The notes: a model not told the origin generated them from the sequence alone. 64,000 nt of DNA from Micromonospora polyrhachis (GCF_014203835.1 NZ_JACHJW010000001.1:6646501-6710500); one strand, 5' to 3'; counted from the stretch's first letter, positions 25,912-36,219 are shown. Numbers and translations are program-made.

Positions 25912-26607
25912 TCAGCGTGGCTGGCTCAACCGCCAGTACTGGCGGTTCTCCTCGTCTCGGACGACCACGCCCAGTTGGGCCAGCTCGGTGCGGAGTTCCA
26001 CCACGTCCTGGTTCTCTCCTTTACGCAGGGCACGCTCCCGGGCCTTCAACAGAGCGTCGGCGCCGGTCGGCAACTCCGGCAGCCCGGGTACCCAGCGGCG
26101 GTACTCGTGCCGGTAGGGGTCGCCCTCGGCGAGCCAGGGGTAACCATGGGCACGGAACGCTTCCGTGAGACGGGTGGCGTCCAGATCGCTCTTCTCCCGG
26201 GCCAGCTCGTCCGTCGACCGGCCGAGCAGGACGAGTTGCTTGCCGTCGAGGAAGACCCCGGCGACCGCGCTCCGGTCGATTTCCCGGATCCCTCCGTCCC
26301 CCCGTCTCAGGGACACCCGGTCGTTGGCGACGGTGACGGTGAGGCTCTCCTGCGCGCCGAGGAAGGCCAGGACCAGGCCGGCGAGTCCGCCGAGGACGGG
26401 TGCCCCGATCGTGGCGTACGGCTCGGGAGCGGAGGCGACGAGTTCGAACGGCCCTTGAAACGGTGCCCACGGCAACGAAGCGACCCATCCCGCCCCGGCC
26501 TTGAGTAGCCATCCCAGACCGGCACCGAGCACCGGAAAACCGCCCCACATCAGCAGGCGGTCCCAGCCGGGGGCGCCCACCACCGTCCCGCCGTCGTTCC
26601 CCACCAT
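25912..26607 (-). CDS. YqeB-family membrane protein
   Basis: 231 residues. Two hydrophobic segments in the first third (LLMWGGFPVLGAGLGWLLKA and IGAPVLGGLAGLVLAFLG) then a cytoplasmic region with EREIDR-like beta strands, GVFLDGKQLVLLGRSTDELARE and YPWLAEGDPYRHEYRRWVPG. This arrangement matches YqeB-like proteins of actinobacteria and bacilli, function unknown. GGGAGG 7 bases before ATG 26607 fixes the start against the longer open frame. Divergent from the secreted-protein gene across a region rich in GTCGAC. Confidence 0.82.
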   Translation of the reverse strand: MVGNDGGTVVGAPGWDRLLMWGGFPVLGAGLGWLLKAGAGWVASLPWAPFQGPFELVASAPEPYATIGAPVLGGLAGLVLAFLGAQESLTVTVANDRVSLRRGDGGIREIDRSAVAGVFLDGKQLVLLGRSTDELAREKSDLDATRLTEAFRAHGYPWLAEGDPYRHEYRRWVPGLPELPTGADALLKARERALRKGENQDVVELRTELAQLGVVVRDEENRQYWRLSQPR

Positions 26608-26791
26608 CAGCGGACCTCCCGTCGTGCTGGCCGGATCGGGCCGATGCCCGAGAGTGTCCACGCCATCCCGAAGACCATCCCAGGTCGGTCGTGAGGATGG
26701 ACTACCGCTCCCGTTGGGCATGATCATGCTGCCAGCATGCTCGGTCGGGGCTGCCGGCGCGACGGCCGGAGGTGCGTGTCGTTGCGACCAA

Positions 26792-26822
26792 GGTCGACCA
26801 TCGGATGTCGACTTAAGTCGAC
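26792..26822. promoter_or_regulatory. GTCGAC-rich palindromes in a divergent promoter region
   Basis: A perfect 16-bp palindrome, GTCGACTTAAGTCGAC (26807-26822), lies 8 bases from an 8-bp palindrome GGTCGACC (26792-26799). They sit between the YqeB-like gene and the secreted-protein gene, a likely operator for one or both. Confidence 0.5.
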
Positions 26823-26900
26823 CGTACTGACCGGTCGGAACGGGATGAACAGCGATCGCCGGGGCGCGTCGGTGAAGGTTTGTTGCACTAGCCTGTATCG

Positions 26901-28220
26901 ATGCGAAGAAGATCTACATTGACGGCCCTGACGGTCATCGCCGTCACCGCGGTCACCGTCGCGGTTCCTACCGCCGCTTCGGCGGCGCCTGCGACGCTTG
27001 ACCCCGCCACCTTCACCCTCGACCAGGACTTCGGCCTGTACGACACCGCCCTGGCCAAGCTCGATACCGCACTCGCCGGAAAGAAACGCAGCGTCTCCCA
27101 GGTGATGGCCGCGGCGAACCGGACCCGGTCTGCCCTGTGCAACCAGGCTGCCTGGCAGCCGCTGAAGGACCGTTCGGGTGCCGACACCATCGGCTTCTGT
27201 TGGCAGGCCGGCGACGACGACTCCCCGGAGTGGTACCCGCAGGGGCTCACCACCACCCGGGAGGCGGCGGCGGACGGCCACTTCGACGGCCACCAACTCG
27301 TCGCCTCGGCCTGGTACCACAAGGGCGTCGGGGTGACCTCTCCGGACGGCCGCTGCTTCCGCGACCCGGAGGTTCCGCTGTCGTCCCGACTGCCGATCAA
27401 GGGTGTCCGGATCTCCCTGACCGACTGGGACGCCGACTTCGCCAACACCTACCGCCACCTGCTGCTGGTCGAGCCGTACGTCGACAGCGCCGGCCAGGCC
27501 ACCTACCGGCCCCTGCTGACCGGCGGCGGCGAATCCCTACACGCCGGCGGTATCGCCTGGTACGGCCAGTACCTCTACGTCATGGACACCAGCGGCGGCC
27601 TGCGGGTCTTCGACTTCGCCCGGATCTACTCGGTGGCGACCGACTCGGCAACGGCGGTCGGCCGGCAGGCCAACGGCACCTACCAGGCCTTCAACTACGC
27701 GTACGTCATGCCGCAGGTGGGACGGGTCGGCTCGAAGACCGGTGGGCTGCGCTTCTCCTTCGGCAGTGTCGACCGGGGTCCCGCCTCGGCCGAGAAGGCC
27801 CTGGTCGTCGCGGAGTACGCCGCCGATGCGGCGACCGCGGCCAGCAAGTCCCGACTGGTGCGGTTCCCCTTCGGGGCCGACTCGCGGTTGCGCACCGGCG
27901 CGGACGGCCGCACGGTCACCGCGGTGGCGGCGTACAACACCGGCTACCCGCAGATGCAGGGGGTGGCCGCGTACGACGGGCGCTACTGGTTCGCCAGCAG
28001 CAACGGCTGTCGGGGCGGCACGATCGCGAGCCACTACGGCACCCTGCGGCACTGGAACAGCAAGACCGGCCGGACCGCCGCCTACCCCTGGGCGTTCGGC
28101 CCGGAGGATCTCTCCTACTGGCACGACCCGACCACCGGCGTCGCCGACTACCTCTGGACGCAGACCGAATACCTGGGCAACCGGGTCGTGGTGGCCGTGC
28201 CGCAGGCCGACTGGGACTGA
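26901..28220 (+). CDS. Secreted protein of unknown function, 439 aa
   Basis: Sec-type signal peptide: MRRRS, hydrophobic core, then an AxA site (AASAAPA) near residue 28. The mature part is rich in Trp, Tyr, Gly and Asp with repeated short strands (GGIAWYGQYLYVMDTSGGLR, VAAYDGRYWFASSNGCRGG, FGPEDLSYWHDP), consistent with a secreted beta-propeller-like fold; two Cys pairs may form disulfides. I do not recognise an enzyme motif. TAGCCT at 26889-26894 is 6 bases before ATG, so it is predicted leaderless. Confidence 0.85.
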   Translation: MRRRSTLTALTVIAVTAVTVAVPTAASAAPATLDPATFTLDQDFGLYDTALAKLDTALAGKKRSVSQVMAAANRTRSALCNQAAWQPLKDRSGADTIGFCWQAGDDDSPEWYPQGLTTTREAAADGHFDGHQLVASAWYHKGVGVTSPDGRCFRDPEVPLSSRLPIKGVRISLTDWDADFANTYRHLLLVEPYVDSAGQATYRPLLTGGGESLHAGGIAWYGQYLYVMDTSGGLRVFDFARIYSVATDSATAVGRQANGTYQAFNYAYVMPQVGRVGSKTGGLRFSFGSVDRGPASAEKALVVAEYAADAATAASKSRLVRFPFGADSRLRTGADGRTVTAVAAYNTGYPQMQGVAAYDGRYWFASSNGCRGGTIASHYGTLRHWNSKTGRTAAYPWAFGPEDLSYWHDPTTGVADYLWTQTEYLGNRVVVAVPQADWD

Positions 28221-28271
28221 CCGTGATCCCACGCCGGGACCGGTCGGTTTCGGCGCGGTGCCACCCGTGGG

Positions 28272-28892
28272 TCAACTGACCCGACGGGAACGGGTGGGCC
28301 CGACCATCCGGGTGGTGACGTCCAGCCGGTGTGGGTGTAGCCCGGAGGTGGCGACGAACCGGTCCACCGCGGCCCCGACGTGGTCGCGGATGACCGCCAG
28401 CCGGGCGCGCGGCCCCACCTGTAACTGGATCCACAGTTCGGGACGGGCCGCCGCACCGGTCAGGGTGACGGAGGCTCGTCGTACCTCGGGTTCGCTGGCG
28501 AGGTCGCGTTCCAGTCCGCGGGCCAGTGCGGTGCCGCGTACCGTGGTGGTTCCCGGTAGGCGTGGCGCGGCTGTCCGGCGGCTCTCGTCTCCGGTCCGGC
28601 GATCCGGTTGGCCGAGGGGCACCTCGTGCATTGCCGGCCGTGACCGGGGAAGCAGCAGCCGGGCGAGCAGGTTGAGCCCGAGCAGGGCGAGCAACAGCCC
28701 GAGCACGACGAACAGGGCCAGGCCCGCCGGAGTGGTGTCGCGCCACAGGTTGAGCAGCCCCGACCAGAGCAGCGGTGCGTCGGGATCGGTACCGGGTAGG
28801 AGGCCGTAGCTGGCGGCGATGCCGACGCCGCCAATGGCTACCAGCAGTAGCCCGATAGCCGTCCACAGCACCCGGTACGCGGCGTTGCTCAC
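28272..28892 (-). CDS. Membrane protein of the Asp23/AmaP cluster (AmaP-like)
   Basis: 206 residues. Two N-terminal membrane helices (LWTAIGLLLVAIGGVGIAAS and LALFVVLGLLLALLGLNLLA) then a cytoplasmic alpha/beta domain with VTLTGAAARPELWIQLQVGP. AmaP anchors Asp23 to the membrane in staphylococci, and this topology and position fit an AmaP-like role. GTG start overlaps the preceding gene's TGA (GTGA), so it is the coupled last gene of the five-gene operon. Family assignment within the AmaP/DUF6286 group is uncertain. Confidence 0.7.
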   Translation of the reverse strand: MSNAAYRVLWTAIGLLLVAIGGVGIAASYGLLPGTDPDAPLLWSGLLNLWRDTTPAGLALFVVLGLLLALLGLNLLARLLLPRSRPAMHEVPLGQPDRRTGDESRRTAAPRLPGTTTVRGTALARGLERDLASEPEVRRASVTLTGAAARPELWIQLQVGPRARLAVIRDHVGAAVDRFVATSGLHPHRLDVTTRMVGPTRSRRVS

Positions 28893-29419
28893 CGGACCCG
28901 CCCGCCCCTGGCCAGGTCGACGTCGACCGCCGCGGTCTGCGGCGCGGCGATTCGGTCGAGTTCCCGCCGAACGGCCTGTTCGACTGCCGGGCGTACCGAC
29001 GGATCGCCGACAACGCGGATCCGGGGTTGCCAGCCCCGGCCCCGGCGGCGGATCCGGGCACTCGCCGACGTCACTCCCGGTACCTCGCCGGCCACCCCAG
29101 CCAGTCGTCGCTCCACCGATCGACGGTGCAGGTGCCATTGGTCGCCGAGGGTCACGCTCAACCGCTCCGGGGTCCAGCGGCGGAGTTGGCTGAGCAGGAT
29201 CAGCAGACCGAGCGCGGTCACGCCGATGGCGACGGCCTGGGTGCGCGAGTCATCGAGCCGGGTGCCGGTGAGCCCGTCGTACCAGCCGGTGCGGTCAATC
29301 ACCGCCGGTGCGCGGTCCCATCCGGCCAGTATCGTCTCCGCGACGATCAACAAACCGCCGACCAGCAGCGCCAGGGCCAGCAGCAGCGACGCCAGCCGGT
29401 TGAACAACCGCATGGTCAT
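28889..29419 (-). CDS. Membrane protein of the Asp23/AmaP cluster (DUF6286-like)
   Basis: 176 residues. N-terminal helix (LFNRLASLLLALALLVGGLL), a loop, a second helix (AVAIGVTALGLLILLS), then a basic cytoplasmic domain with GVTSASARIRRRGRGWQPRI. Such two-helix proteins are regular members of actinobacterial Asp23 operons. ATG 29419 is chosen: its A is the last base of the upstream TGA, with GGAGAGG just before. Coupled on both sides. Confidence 0.72.
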   Translation of the reverse strand: MTMRLFNRLASLLLALALLVGGLLIVAETILAGWDRAPAVIDRTGWYDGLTGTRLDDSRTQAVAIGVTALGLLILLSQLRRWTPERLSVTLGDQWHLHRRSVERRLAGVAGEVPGVTSASARIRRRGRGWQPRIRVVGDPSVRPAVEQAVRRELDRIAAPQTAAVDVDLARGGRVR

Positions 29420-29733
29420 CACCTCTCCGGTACGGTGACAGCGAGCGCGACCGGGTCGATGTCGTCGACGACGACCTCGACCGGACGGTGTTCGCCGGAG
29501 CGGTCCAGGACGGCGCGTACGGCTGCCCGAACCCGTTCGGTCACCGGAATGATCGGGGACCGGTCCACGGCGACGTGCACCTCGACGGGGTTGCCCAGGC
29601 GTACTCCCACCACCTTGCCACCCGGAAACTGGGTGGCGACCTCGACCGCGCCACCGGAGGTCAGTCGGGCCACGCCCGGCACGGCAAGGGCCGCGTCGCG
29701 TACGGCCGAAGCGAGTCGTTCCTGATCGTTCAT
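29419..29733 (-). CDS. Small Asp23/Gls24-like protein, 104 aa
   Basis: 104 residues with an Asp23-like alpha/beta pattern: DAALAVPGVARLTSGG, GVRLGNPVEVHVAVDR, PVTERVRAAVRAVLDRSG, VEVVVDDIDPVALA. This is the strand-helix arrangement of the larger Asp23 neighbour in shortened form. Start overlaps the end of the Asp23 gene by 4 bases. Probably a partner subunit for the envelope-stress complex. Confidence 0.75.
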   Translation of the reverse strand: MNDQERLASAVRDAALAVPGVARLTSGGAVEVATQFPGGKVVGVRLGNPVEVHVAVDRSPIIPVTERVRAAVRAVLDRSGEHRPVEVVVDDIDPVALAVTVPER

Positions 29734-30227
29734 TGGACCCGCTGTCCCTGCTGCTGTTGCTGCCGGTCCGTATCGCCCTCGACGTAGACGTCGTCGACGT
29801 TGATGTTCACTTCGACCACCTTGAGCCCGGTGGTCGACTGGATCTGATCGATGACATTGCGGCGGACGGCGTCGCAGACGTCTACGATGCTCTGCCCGTA
29901 CCAGGTCACGATGTCCAGGTCGACGGCGGCTTCGTGCTCGCCCACCTCGACCGAGACACCCTGCCGGGTCGCTCCGTCCCCGCCGCCGGGCACCAGGTTG
30001 CGCAACTGTCCGATCCGGCGGCTGGTCGCGGCCCCCATGGCCTGCACACCGGGGATCTCCCGGGCGGCGAGTCCGGCGATCTTCGCGATCACCCCGTCGG
30101 CGATCCGGGTCTTTCCCGCCTCGGTGGTCAGTTGGGCACGGGCCGGTCCGGGTCCGGTGCTCCCGCCGAGCGGTGGTCGCGTCCTGGTCTGCCCGTCGCT
30201 ACGAGCGGCGGTTTCGGTGTCGGTCAT
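29730..30227 (-). CDS. Asp23/Gls24 family envelope stress response protein
   Basis: 165 residues. Core at about 33-150: TRIADGVIAKIAGLAAREIPGV, GVSVEVGEHEAAVDLDIVTWYG, VCDAVRRNVIDQIQSTTGL and VVEVNINVDDVYV, the classical Asp23 signature. The family forms membrane-tethered filaments through AmaP and responds to alkaline or cell-wall stress. Flanks are disordered (Thr/Arg-rich N-terminus, Gln-rich C-terminus). GAGGAGGAAG precedes ATG 30227. Confidence 0.93.
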   Translation of the reverse strand: MTDTETAARSDGQTRTRPPLGGSTGPGPARAQLTTEAGKTRIADGVIAKIAGLAAREIPGVQAMGAATSRRIGQLRNLVPGGGDGATRQGVSVEVGEHEAAVDLDIVTWYGQSIVDVCDAVRRNVIDQIQSTTGLKVVEVNINVDDVYVEGDTDRQQQQQGQRVQ

Positions 30228-30394
30228 CCGCTTCCTCCTCGCGCTTGCGCTCGTGTTCGCTGGTAGCCGTCCGGCTTCTGGGACAGCAGGATGGCCAGCG
30301 CGGCCGCGACTCCCCGGCCACCATGGTCGCGATCCGCCCGGCTGGCCGGGTGGACACCGGTCGACTGGGTGTTGCGGGTGGTGGCGGGTGGTGG

Positions 30395-30583
30395 TCAGCG
30401 ACGCCGGGACGCGCTGGCCCGGTCGGCCAAACCGCCCACGGTGATGTCGCCATCGAGTACGCGAACAGCGACCCAGCCGAGCAAACCGGCGAGCACCGCG
30501 CCGGCTGCGGCGCCGAAGCCGACGAATGCCCAGAGCGCCGCGATCAGGAAGCCGATCACGAAGCCGAACTGTTGTCGGGTCAT
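30395..30583 (-). CDS. Small membrane protein, DUF2273-like, first gene of the Asp23 operon
   Basis: 62 residues, two tightly spaced membrane helices ([20 protein letters not shown] and [17 protein letters not shown]) and a short charged tail, typical of the DUF2273 proteins that accompany Asp23/AmaP. GGAGGGA lies 4-10 bases before ATG 30583. A CRP-like palindrome is found about 85 bases upstream. The 167 bases between this gene and asp23 contain no convincing ORF. Confidence 0.78.
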   Translation of the reverse strand: MTRQQFGFVIGFLIAALWAFVGFGAAAGAVLAGLLGWVAVRVLDGDITVGGLADRASASRRR

Positions 30584-30666
30584 GAGTCCCTCCGCAGTAC
30601 GTCCCGCACGGTCGCCAGTGGATACACCGTCGGCGCGGTACTGAACGCCTACCCGTCCGGCAAATT

Positions 30667-30682
30667 GGTGACATGCGTCACA
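30667..30682 (-). promoter_or_regulatory. CRP-like operator upstream of the Asp23 operon
   Basis: On the minus strand the sequence is TGTGA-CGCATG-TCACC, close to the TGTGA-N6-TCACA consensus of CRP-family regulators; the central dyad GTGAC-N4-GTCAC is perfect (30668-30681). It lies about 85 bases before the first gene of the Asp23 operon and beyond the 3' end of gdhA. Confidence 0.5.
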
Positions 30683-30706
30683 TTGTTTGCCTCGTTCGGT
30701 GGTAGT

Positions 30707-32245
<1,539 letters not shown>

Positions 32246-32359
32246 CTACCTCCGCCAGTTTGTCGTAGTACGCCCCACCGGCGACGGCCGTCCGGGCAGG
32301 TTTTCCGGCGGTCCTCACCCGGTGCGGACCGCCCTCCCCCCACCGAGAGGCAGACCATC

Positions 32360-33136
32360 TTGAAGGCCACCTTCAGTCGATGGCTCCCGGCCATCACGCA
32401 GACCAAGGCCCCCCGGGCGGCACTGGCCATCGCCGGTGTGGCCATCCTCGGCGGCCTGGCCACCACACCGGTCCTCGGACCGGCGAAGATCAACCCCGCG
32501 CCCTCCGGCGTCGACCCGGGCGCGGCGGCCGCACTACGACTGGCTGTCTCCGGTGCGCAGCCCGGCGACGGTGCGCAGTCCGGTAGCGGTGAACCGTCTG
32601 CTGCGGCGTCGTCGGGTGCCTCGGGCGACCAGGCTTCCGGTAGCTCGACGGAACCCCGCGTCTCCGCCGTGCCGGAGGCCAAGCCGAGCATGGAGACCCT
32701 GATCCCGCATGGTACGCAGGGCGTGCAGGCGAGGACGCAGTTGTCCCCGGAGCAGTTGGACAACGCGACGTCGATCGTGGGCACCGCCAAGCGGATGGGG
32801 CTGCCGGAGCGGGCCGCAGTGATCGGTGTGGCGACCGCGTTGCAGGAATCCAAGCTGAACAACTACGGCCACCTCGGCGTGCTCAACGACCACGACTCCC
32901 AGGGCCTGTTCCAGCAGCGTCCGTCGACCGGGTGGGGGACGGTGGAGCAGGTCACTGACCCGGAGTACTCGGCGACGGCGTTCTACCACGGCTTGCAGCG
33001 GGTGCCCGGTTGGCAGGATCTGCCGCTGACCGCCGCTGCGCAGCGGGTACAGGTCTCGGCGTACCCGTTCGCGTACGCACAGTGGGAGCAGCAGGCCGCG
33101 GAGATCGTCCGTGACCTCTGGACGGGTCGATCCTGA
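32360..33136 (+). CDS. Secreted or membrane-anchored transglycosylase-like protein, 258 aa
   Basis: N-terminal hydrophobic helix (ALAIAGVAILGGLATTPVLG, about residues 21-40), a low-complexity Ser/Gly/Ala linker (about 55-105), then a conserved domain of about 145 residues beginning LIPHGTQGVQA, with AATALQESKL-like glutamate segment (VATALQESKLNNYGHLG), NDHDSQGLFQQRPS and a VSAYPFAYAQWE end. The ES motif and Gln-rich loop recall lysozyme/lytic-transglycosylase folds, so peptidoglycan cleavage is likely but not proven. TTG 32360 is the only plausible start. Paralogue of the genes at 40035 and 46506, but more diverged and with a longer linker. Confidence 0.8.
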   Translation: MKATFSRWLPAITQTKAPRAALAIAGVAILGGLATTPVLGPAKINPAPSGVDPGAAAALRLAVSGAQPGDGAQSGSGEPSAAASSGASGDQASGSSTEPRVSAVPEAKPSMETLIPHGTQGVQARTQLSPEQLDNATSIVGTAKRMGLPERAAVIGVATALQESKLNNYGHLGVLNDHDSQGLFQQRPSTGWGTVEQVTDPEYSATAFYHGLQRVPGWQDLPLTAAAQRVQVSAYPFAYAQWEQQAAEIVRDLWTGRS

Positions 33137-33211
33137 CGCTCGTACCCTCGGCCAGACCGGCCGCTGGTCCCGCCGGCTGACCACTCCGTCCCGGTCGCCC
33201 TCCCCGGCTTC

Positions 33212-34708
33212 TTATCCGACCGGGCCGTGGCTGCCCTGGCCCCGTACAGGTCGGTGGTGCCTGCCCGCCAGGCTGTCGGCCAGGGCGGCGACGAGCGCGA
33301 CCAACACGAATCCGATCGCCACGAACAACGACATCCGGAAGGCTCTGGACCAGCCCTCGCCGGTGGTGGCCAGGGTGGCGAAGAAGGCCGTACCGGCACT
33401 GGCGATTCCGATGGCGGCCCCGATGCGCTGCCCGGTCTGCAACATGCCGGCCGCGCTCCCGCCCTGCGCCGCCGGGACCTCGGAGAGGGTCAGGGTCTGG
33501 TTCGGGGTGATGACCAGGCCACTGCCCAGACCAGCCAGCAGTAGCGGTCCGGCCGTGGCCAGCGGAGCCTGATGCCCAGGGACGAAGTGCAGCGCCAGCA
33601 CGGTCGCTCCGAGCCCGATCGCGACCAGCGCCAGGCCGGTGGTGACCAGCGGACGACCGAACCTCTCGACGATCCGGCCGCCCAACCCGGCCGCCGCCGC
33701 GGAACCGAGAGCGAACGGGGTGATCGCCAACCCGGCGAGTAACGCGCTGTAGCCCAACCCGTTCTGTAGGAAGAGCGTGAAGATGAAGAAGATCCCGGTG
33801 AACCCGGCGAAGTAGAACAGGGCGATGAGCGCACCCAGCGAGTAGGAACGTCGGCGGAACAGCGCCAGGTCGAACAACGGGTCGCTGTGCCGTGCGTAGC
33901 GGCGTTCCCAGAACAGGAAACCGGCAAGTAGCACCAGCCCAGCCGGCACAAGTAACCACTTCAGCGGGGTGTGCCACTGGCGTTGCTGCACCAGGGGCAA
34001 CAGCAGCAGCACGACCCCGAAGCCGAGCAGGAGCACGCCAACAGGGTCGAGGCTCTGCCGCCGTCGCTGCGCCTTCGGCTGGGTGGGGATCAGCCGCCAG
34101 GCGAAGAGGATGGTCACGATCCCCACGGGCACGTTGACGTAGAAGACCCAGCGCCACCCTTCCTGCGTGCCGTCGAGGGCGATCAGCCCGCCGCCCAGCA
34201 GCGGCCCGACGGCGGTCGAGATACCGACCGTGGCACCGAGCAACCCGAACGGACGGCCCCGCTCCGCTCCCTGAAAGAGCTGCTGGATCAACCCGGCGAC
34301 CTGCGGATTCAATATTCCGGCAGCAGCCCCCTGGAGCAGTCGGGCGACGATCAGCCAGGTGGAGGAGCGGGCCAGTCCGGCCGCCGCGCTGGTCAGAGTG
34401 AACAGGGCGAGGCCGAGGATGAAGACGTTACGCCGGCCCCGGGCGTCGCCGAACCGACCTGCGGGCACCAGCACCAGACCGAACATCAGCGCGTAACCGG
34501 AGAGCACCCACTGGAGGTCGCTGGGACCGGCATGCAGTGCGGCCTCGATCGACGGCACCGCCACGTTGACGATGCTCACGTCCAGCAGGGTCATGAACGC
34601 GGCCACCAGGCCGACGGCCAGCGTCTGCCAGCGGCGCCGGTCAGCCGGTGCCGTGGCGTCCGGTGGGCCCGGTCGGGCGGCCCTGGCTATGCCGGTTGCC
34701 TCGCGCAC
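33212..34708 (-). CDS. MFS transporter of the DHA2 (EmrB/QacA) family
   Basis: 498 residues, 14 predicted membrane helices. Motif A appears in LVPAGRFGDARGRRNVFILG, and the DHA2 motif C region in LLGATVGISTAVGPLLGGGL; the opening VSIVNVAVPSIEAALHAG is characteristic of proton-driven drug exporters. GTG 34708 overlaps the 3' end of the upstream small regulator gene by 22 bases, so the two are coupled. Substrates unknown; probably controlled by that regulator. Confidence 0.92.
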   Translation of the reverse strand: MREATGIARAARPGPPDATAPADRRRWQTLAVGLVAAFMTLLDVSIVNVAVPSIEAALHAGPSDLQWVLSGYALMFGLVLVPAGRFGDARGRRNVFILGLALFTLTSAAAGLARSSTWLIVARLLQGAAAGILNPQVAGLIQQLFQGAERGRPFGLLGATVGISTAVGPLLGGGLIALDGTQEGWRWVFYVNVPVGIVTILFAWRLIPTQPKAQRRRQSLDPVGVLLLGFGVVLLLLPLVQQRQWHTPLKWLLVPAGLVLLAGFLFWERRYARHSDPLFDLALFRRRSYSLGALIALFYFAGFTGIFFIFTLFLQNGLGYSALLAGLAITPFALGSAAAAGLGGRIVERFGRPLVTTGLALVAIGLGATVLALHFVPGHQAPLATAGPLLLAGLGSGLVITPNQTLTLSEVPAAQGGSAAGMLQTGQRIGAAIGIASAGTAFFATLATTGEGWSRAFRMSLFVAIGFVLVALVAALADSLAGRHHRPVRGQGSHGPVG

Positions 34709-34923
34709 CAGCGGGGACCGAAGTCCAGCCCGGCCATAGGGGAGTCCTCCCGGTGGACCAGATTCTTCACGCCGAGTTCGTGCAGCGGAGCCACCAGTTG
34801 CTCCTCGGGAATCCCGGACTCCTGTGCGATGGCTGCCGGATACGGCACCTGCCCACGCGCCTCCAGTGCGGTGACCGCGACGTATACCCGCTGCTCAAGC
34901 TCGGACAGCTGCATCTGTTGCAT
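34687..34923 (-). CDS. Small winged-helix-like regulator, 78 aa
   Basis: 78 residues: LSELEQRVYVAVTALEARGQ, VPYPAAIAQESGIPEEQLVA, PLHELGVKNLVHRE form a compact helix-turn-helix with a wing. No ligand domain. AGGAGG 6 bases before ATG 34923 marks a strong start. It runs into the MFS gene and lies just downstream of an 18-bp perfect palindrome, suggesting an autoregulated repressor of the exporter (inference). Confidence 0.75.
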   Translation of the reverse strand: MQQMQLSELEQRVYVAVTALEARGQVPYPAAIAQESGIPEEQLVAPLHELGVKNLVHREDSPMAGLDFGPRWCARQPA

Positions 34924-34939
34924 CGTGACCTCCTAAGTC

Positions 34940-34957
34940 CCCGACAGCGCTGTCGGG
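34940..34957. promoter_or_regulatory. Perfect 18-bp palindrome upstream of the regulator/MFS operon
   Basis: CCCGACAGCGCTGTCGGG is self-complementary along its full length and sits 16 bases upstream of the regulator start codon, where a dimeric repressor could block transcription or translation. Confidence 0.6.
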
Positions 34958-35103
34958 CACGCTGCGATGCGGCGGTTACCCGCTGTCGCCGGGTTGACTC
35001 CTCTCGGATCGGAGAAGGCACCTCGTTCTGGTGCGACTCCTGCTGATTGCGGGGGACCCGCTCTTGCTGATCAAGCGCGGCAGTGGTCGCCTAGGCTGCT
35101 CCT

Positions 35104-36219
35104 GTGACCGAATGGGACGTCGTGGTCGTGGGCGGTGGGCCGGCCGGCCTCTCCGCCGCATACGCCGCCGCGCGGGCGGGCGCCCGTACCCTCGTGCTGG
35201 AGAAGGCCGAGCATCCGCGCTACAAGACCTGCGGCGGTGGCCTGATCGGCAGCTCCCTGACCGCGCTCGCCAACCGGATCCAGGTGCCCGCGTCGGATCA
35301 GATCGGTCAGGTCACCTTCACCCGCGACGGTCGGCGTTCCTTCACCCGCCGGAACCGGTCCACCCCGTTGCTCACCCTGGTCCAACGGCCGGAGTTCGAC
35401 GACCGGCTTCGGCAGGCGGCCGTCGAAGCCGGTGCCGAGGTTCGGCAGCGAACCGCAGCCCGGGCCGTCGAGCAGGACCCGGACGGCGTACGGATCCGCC
35501 TGGCCGATGGCAGCCAGGTGACCGCCCGGGTCGCGGTCGGTGCCGACGGGTCGTCCGGGATCACTGCCCGCCAGGTGGGCGTCGAGTACGGCCAGGTGGA
35601 CCTCGGCCTGGAACTGGAGCTGCCGGTGCCAGCCTCGGTCCAGGCCCGCTGGCGGGGCCGGGTGCTGCTCGACTGGGGGCCCATCCCCGGGTCGTACGCC
35701 TGGGTCTTTCCCAAGGGGGAGCAGCTCACGGTGGGGGTTATCGCCGCTAGGGGGCAGGGCGAGCGAACCCGTCGCTACCTGGCGGATTTCGTGAACCGGC
35801 TCGGGTTGACCGGCGTGTCACCCGTACACGACTCGGGGCACCTCACCCGATGCCGTACCGCCGATTCACCGTTGCGTAGAGGTCGGATCATCGTTGCCGG
35901 GGACGCCGCCGGGCTGCTCGAACCGTGGACCCGCGAGGGCATCAGCTATGCGCTACGTTCCGGCGCGTTGGCGGGCACCGCAGCGGCCAGCGGCGACCTT
36001 GACGGGTACGTCCACGCCGTACATCGGCAACTGGTCCCGGAGATGCGGGCCGGCCAGCGTTTGTTGCAGGCATTCTCCCGACGGCCGGAGGTCTTCCACG
36101 CGTTGCTGGCCACCCCGCCTGGCTGGCGGATGTTCACCAGGTTCTGTCGCGGTGACGTCTCCTTCGATCGGGCGGTGGCCAGTAGGCCGGTCCGGGCCGC
36201 ACTGACCATGCTCGGCTGA
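35104..36219 (+). CDS. Geranylgeranyl reductase-family FAD-dependent oxidoreductase
   Basis: 371 residues. FAD-binding N-terminus VVVVGGGPAGLSAAYAAARA with the GxGxxG dinucleotide loop, YKTCGGGLIG after the first strand-helix unit, and the second FAD motif GRIIVAGDAAGLLEPWTREG with the GD signature. This order is typical of the geranylgeranyl reductase family, which saturates isoprenoid chains (menaquinone or lipid tails). GTG 35104 is 6 bases after TAGGCT (35092-35097): leaderless type. Single-gene unit ending in a hairpin. Confidence 0.9.
   Translation: MTEWDVVVVGGGPAGLSAAYAAARAGARTLVLEKAEHPRYKTCGGGLIGSSLTALANRIQVPASDQIGQVTFTRDGRRSFTRRNRSTPLLTLVQRPEFDDRLRQAAVEAGAEVRQRTAARAVEQDPDGVRIRLADGSQVTARVAVGADGSSGITARQVGVEYGQVDLGLELELPVPASVQARWRGRVLLDWGPIPGSYAWVFPKGEQLTVGVIAARGQGERTRRYLADFVNRLGLTGVSPVHDSGHLTRCRTADSPLRRGRIIVAGDAAGLLEPWTREGISYALRSGALAGTAAASGDLDGYVHAVHRQLVPEMRAGQRLLQAFSRRPEVFHALLATPPGWRMFTRFCRGDVSFDRAVASRPVRAALTMLG

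Noticed and set aside
30228-30394. 41-codon ORF between the DUF2273-like and asp23 genes
   Set aside because: No ribosome site, and its sequence overlaps the asp23 start with shadow-like Arg/Glu composition.
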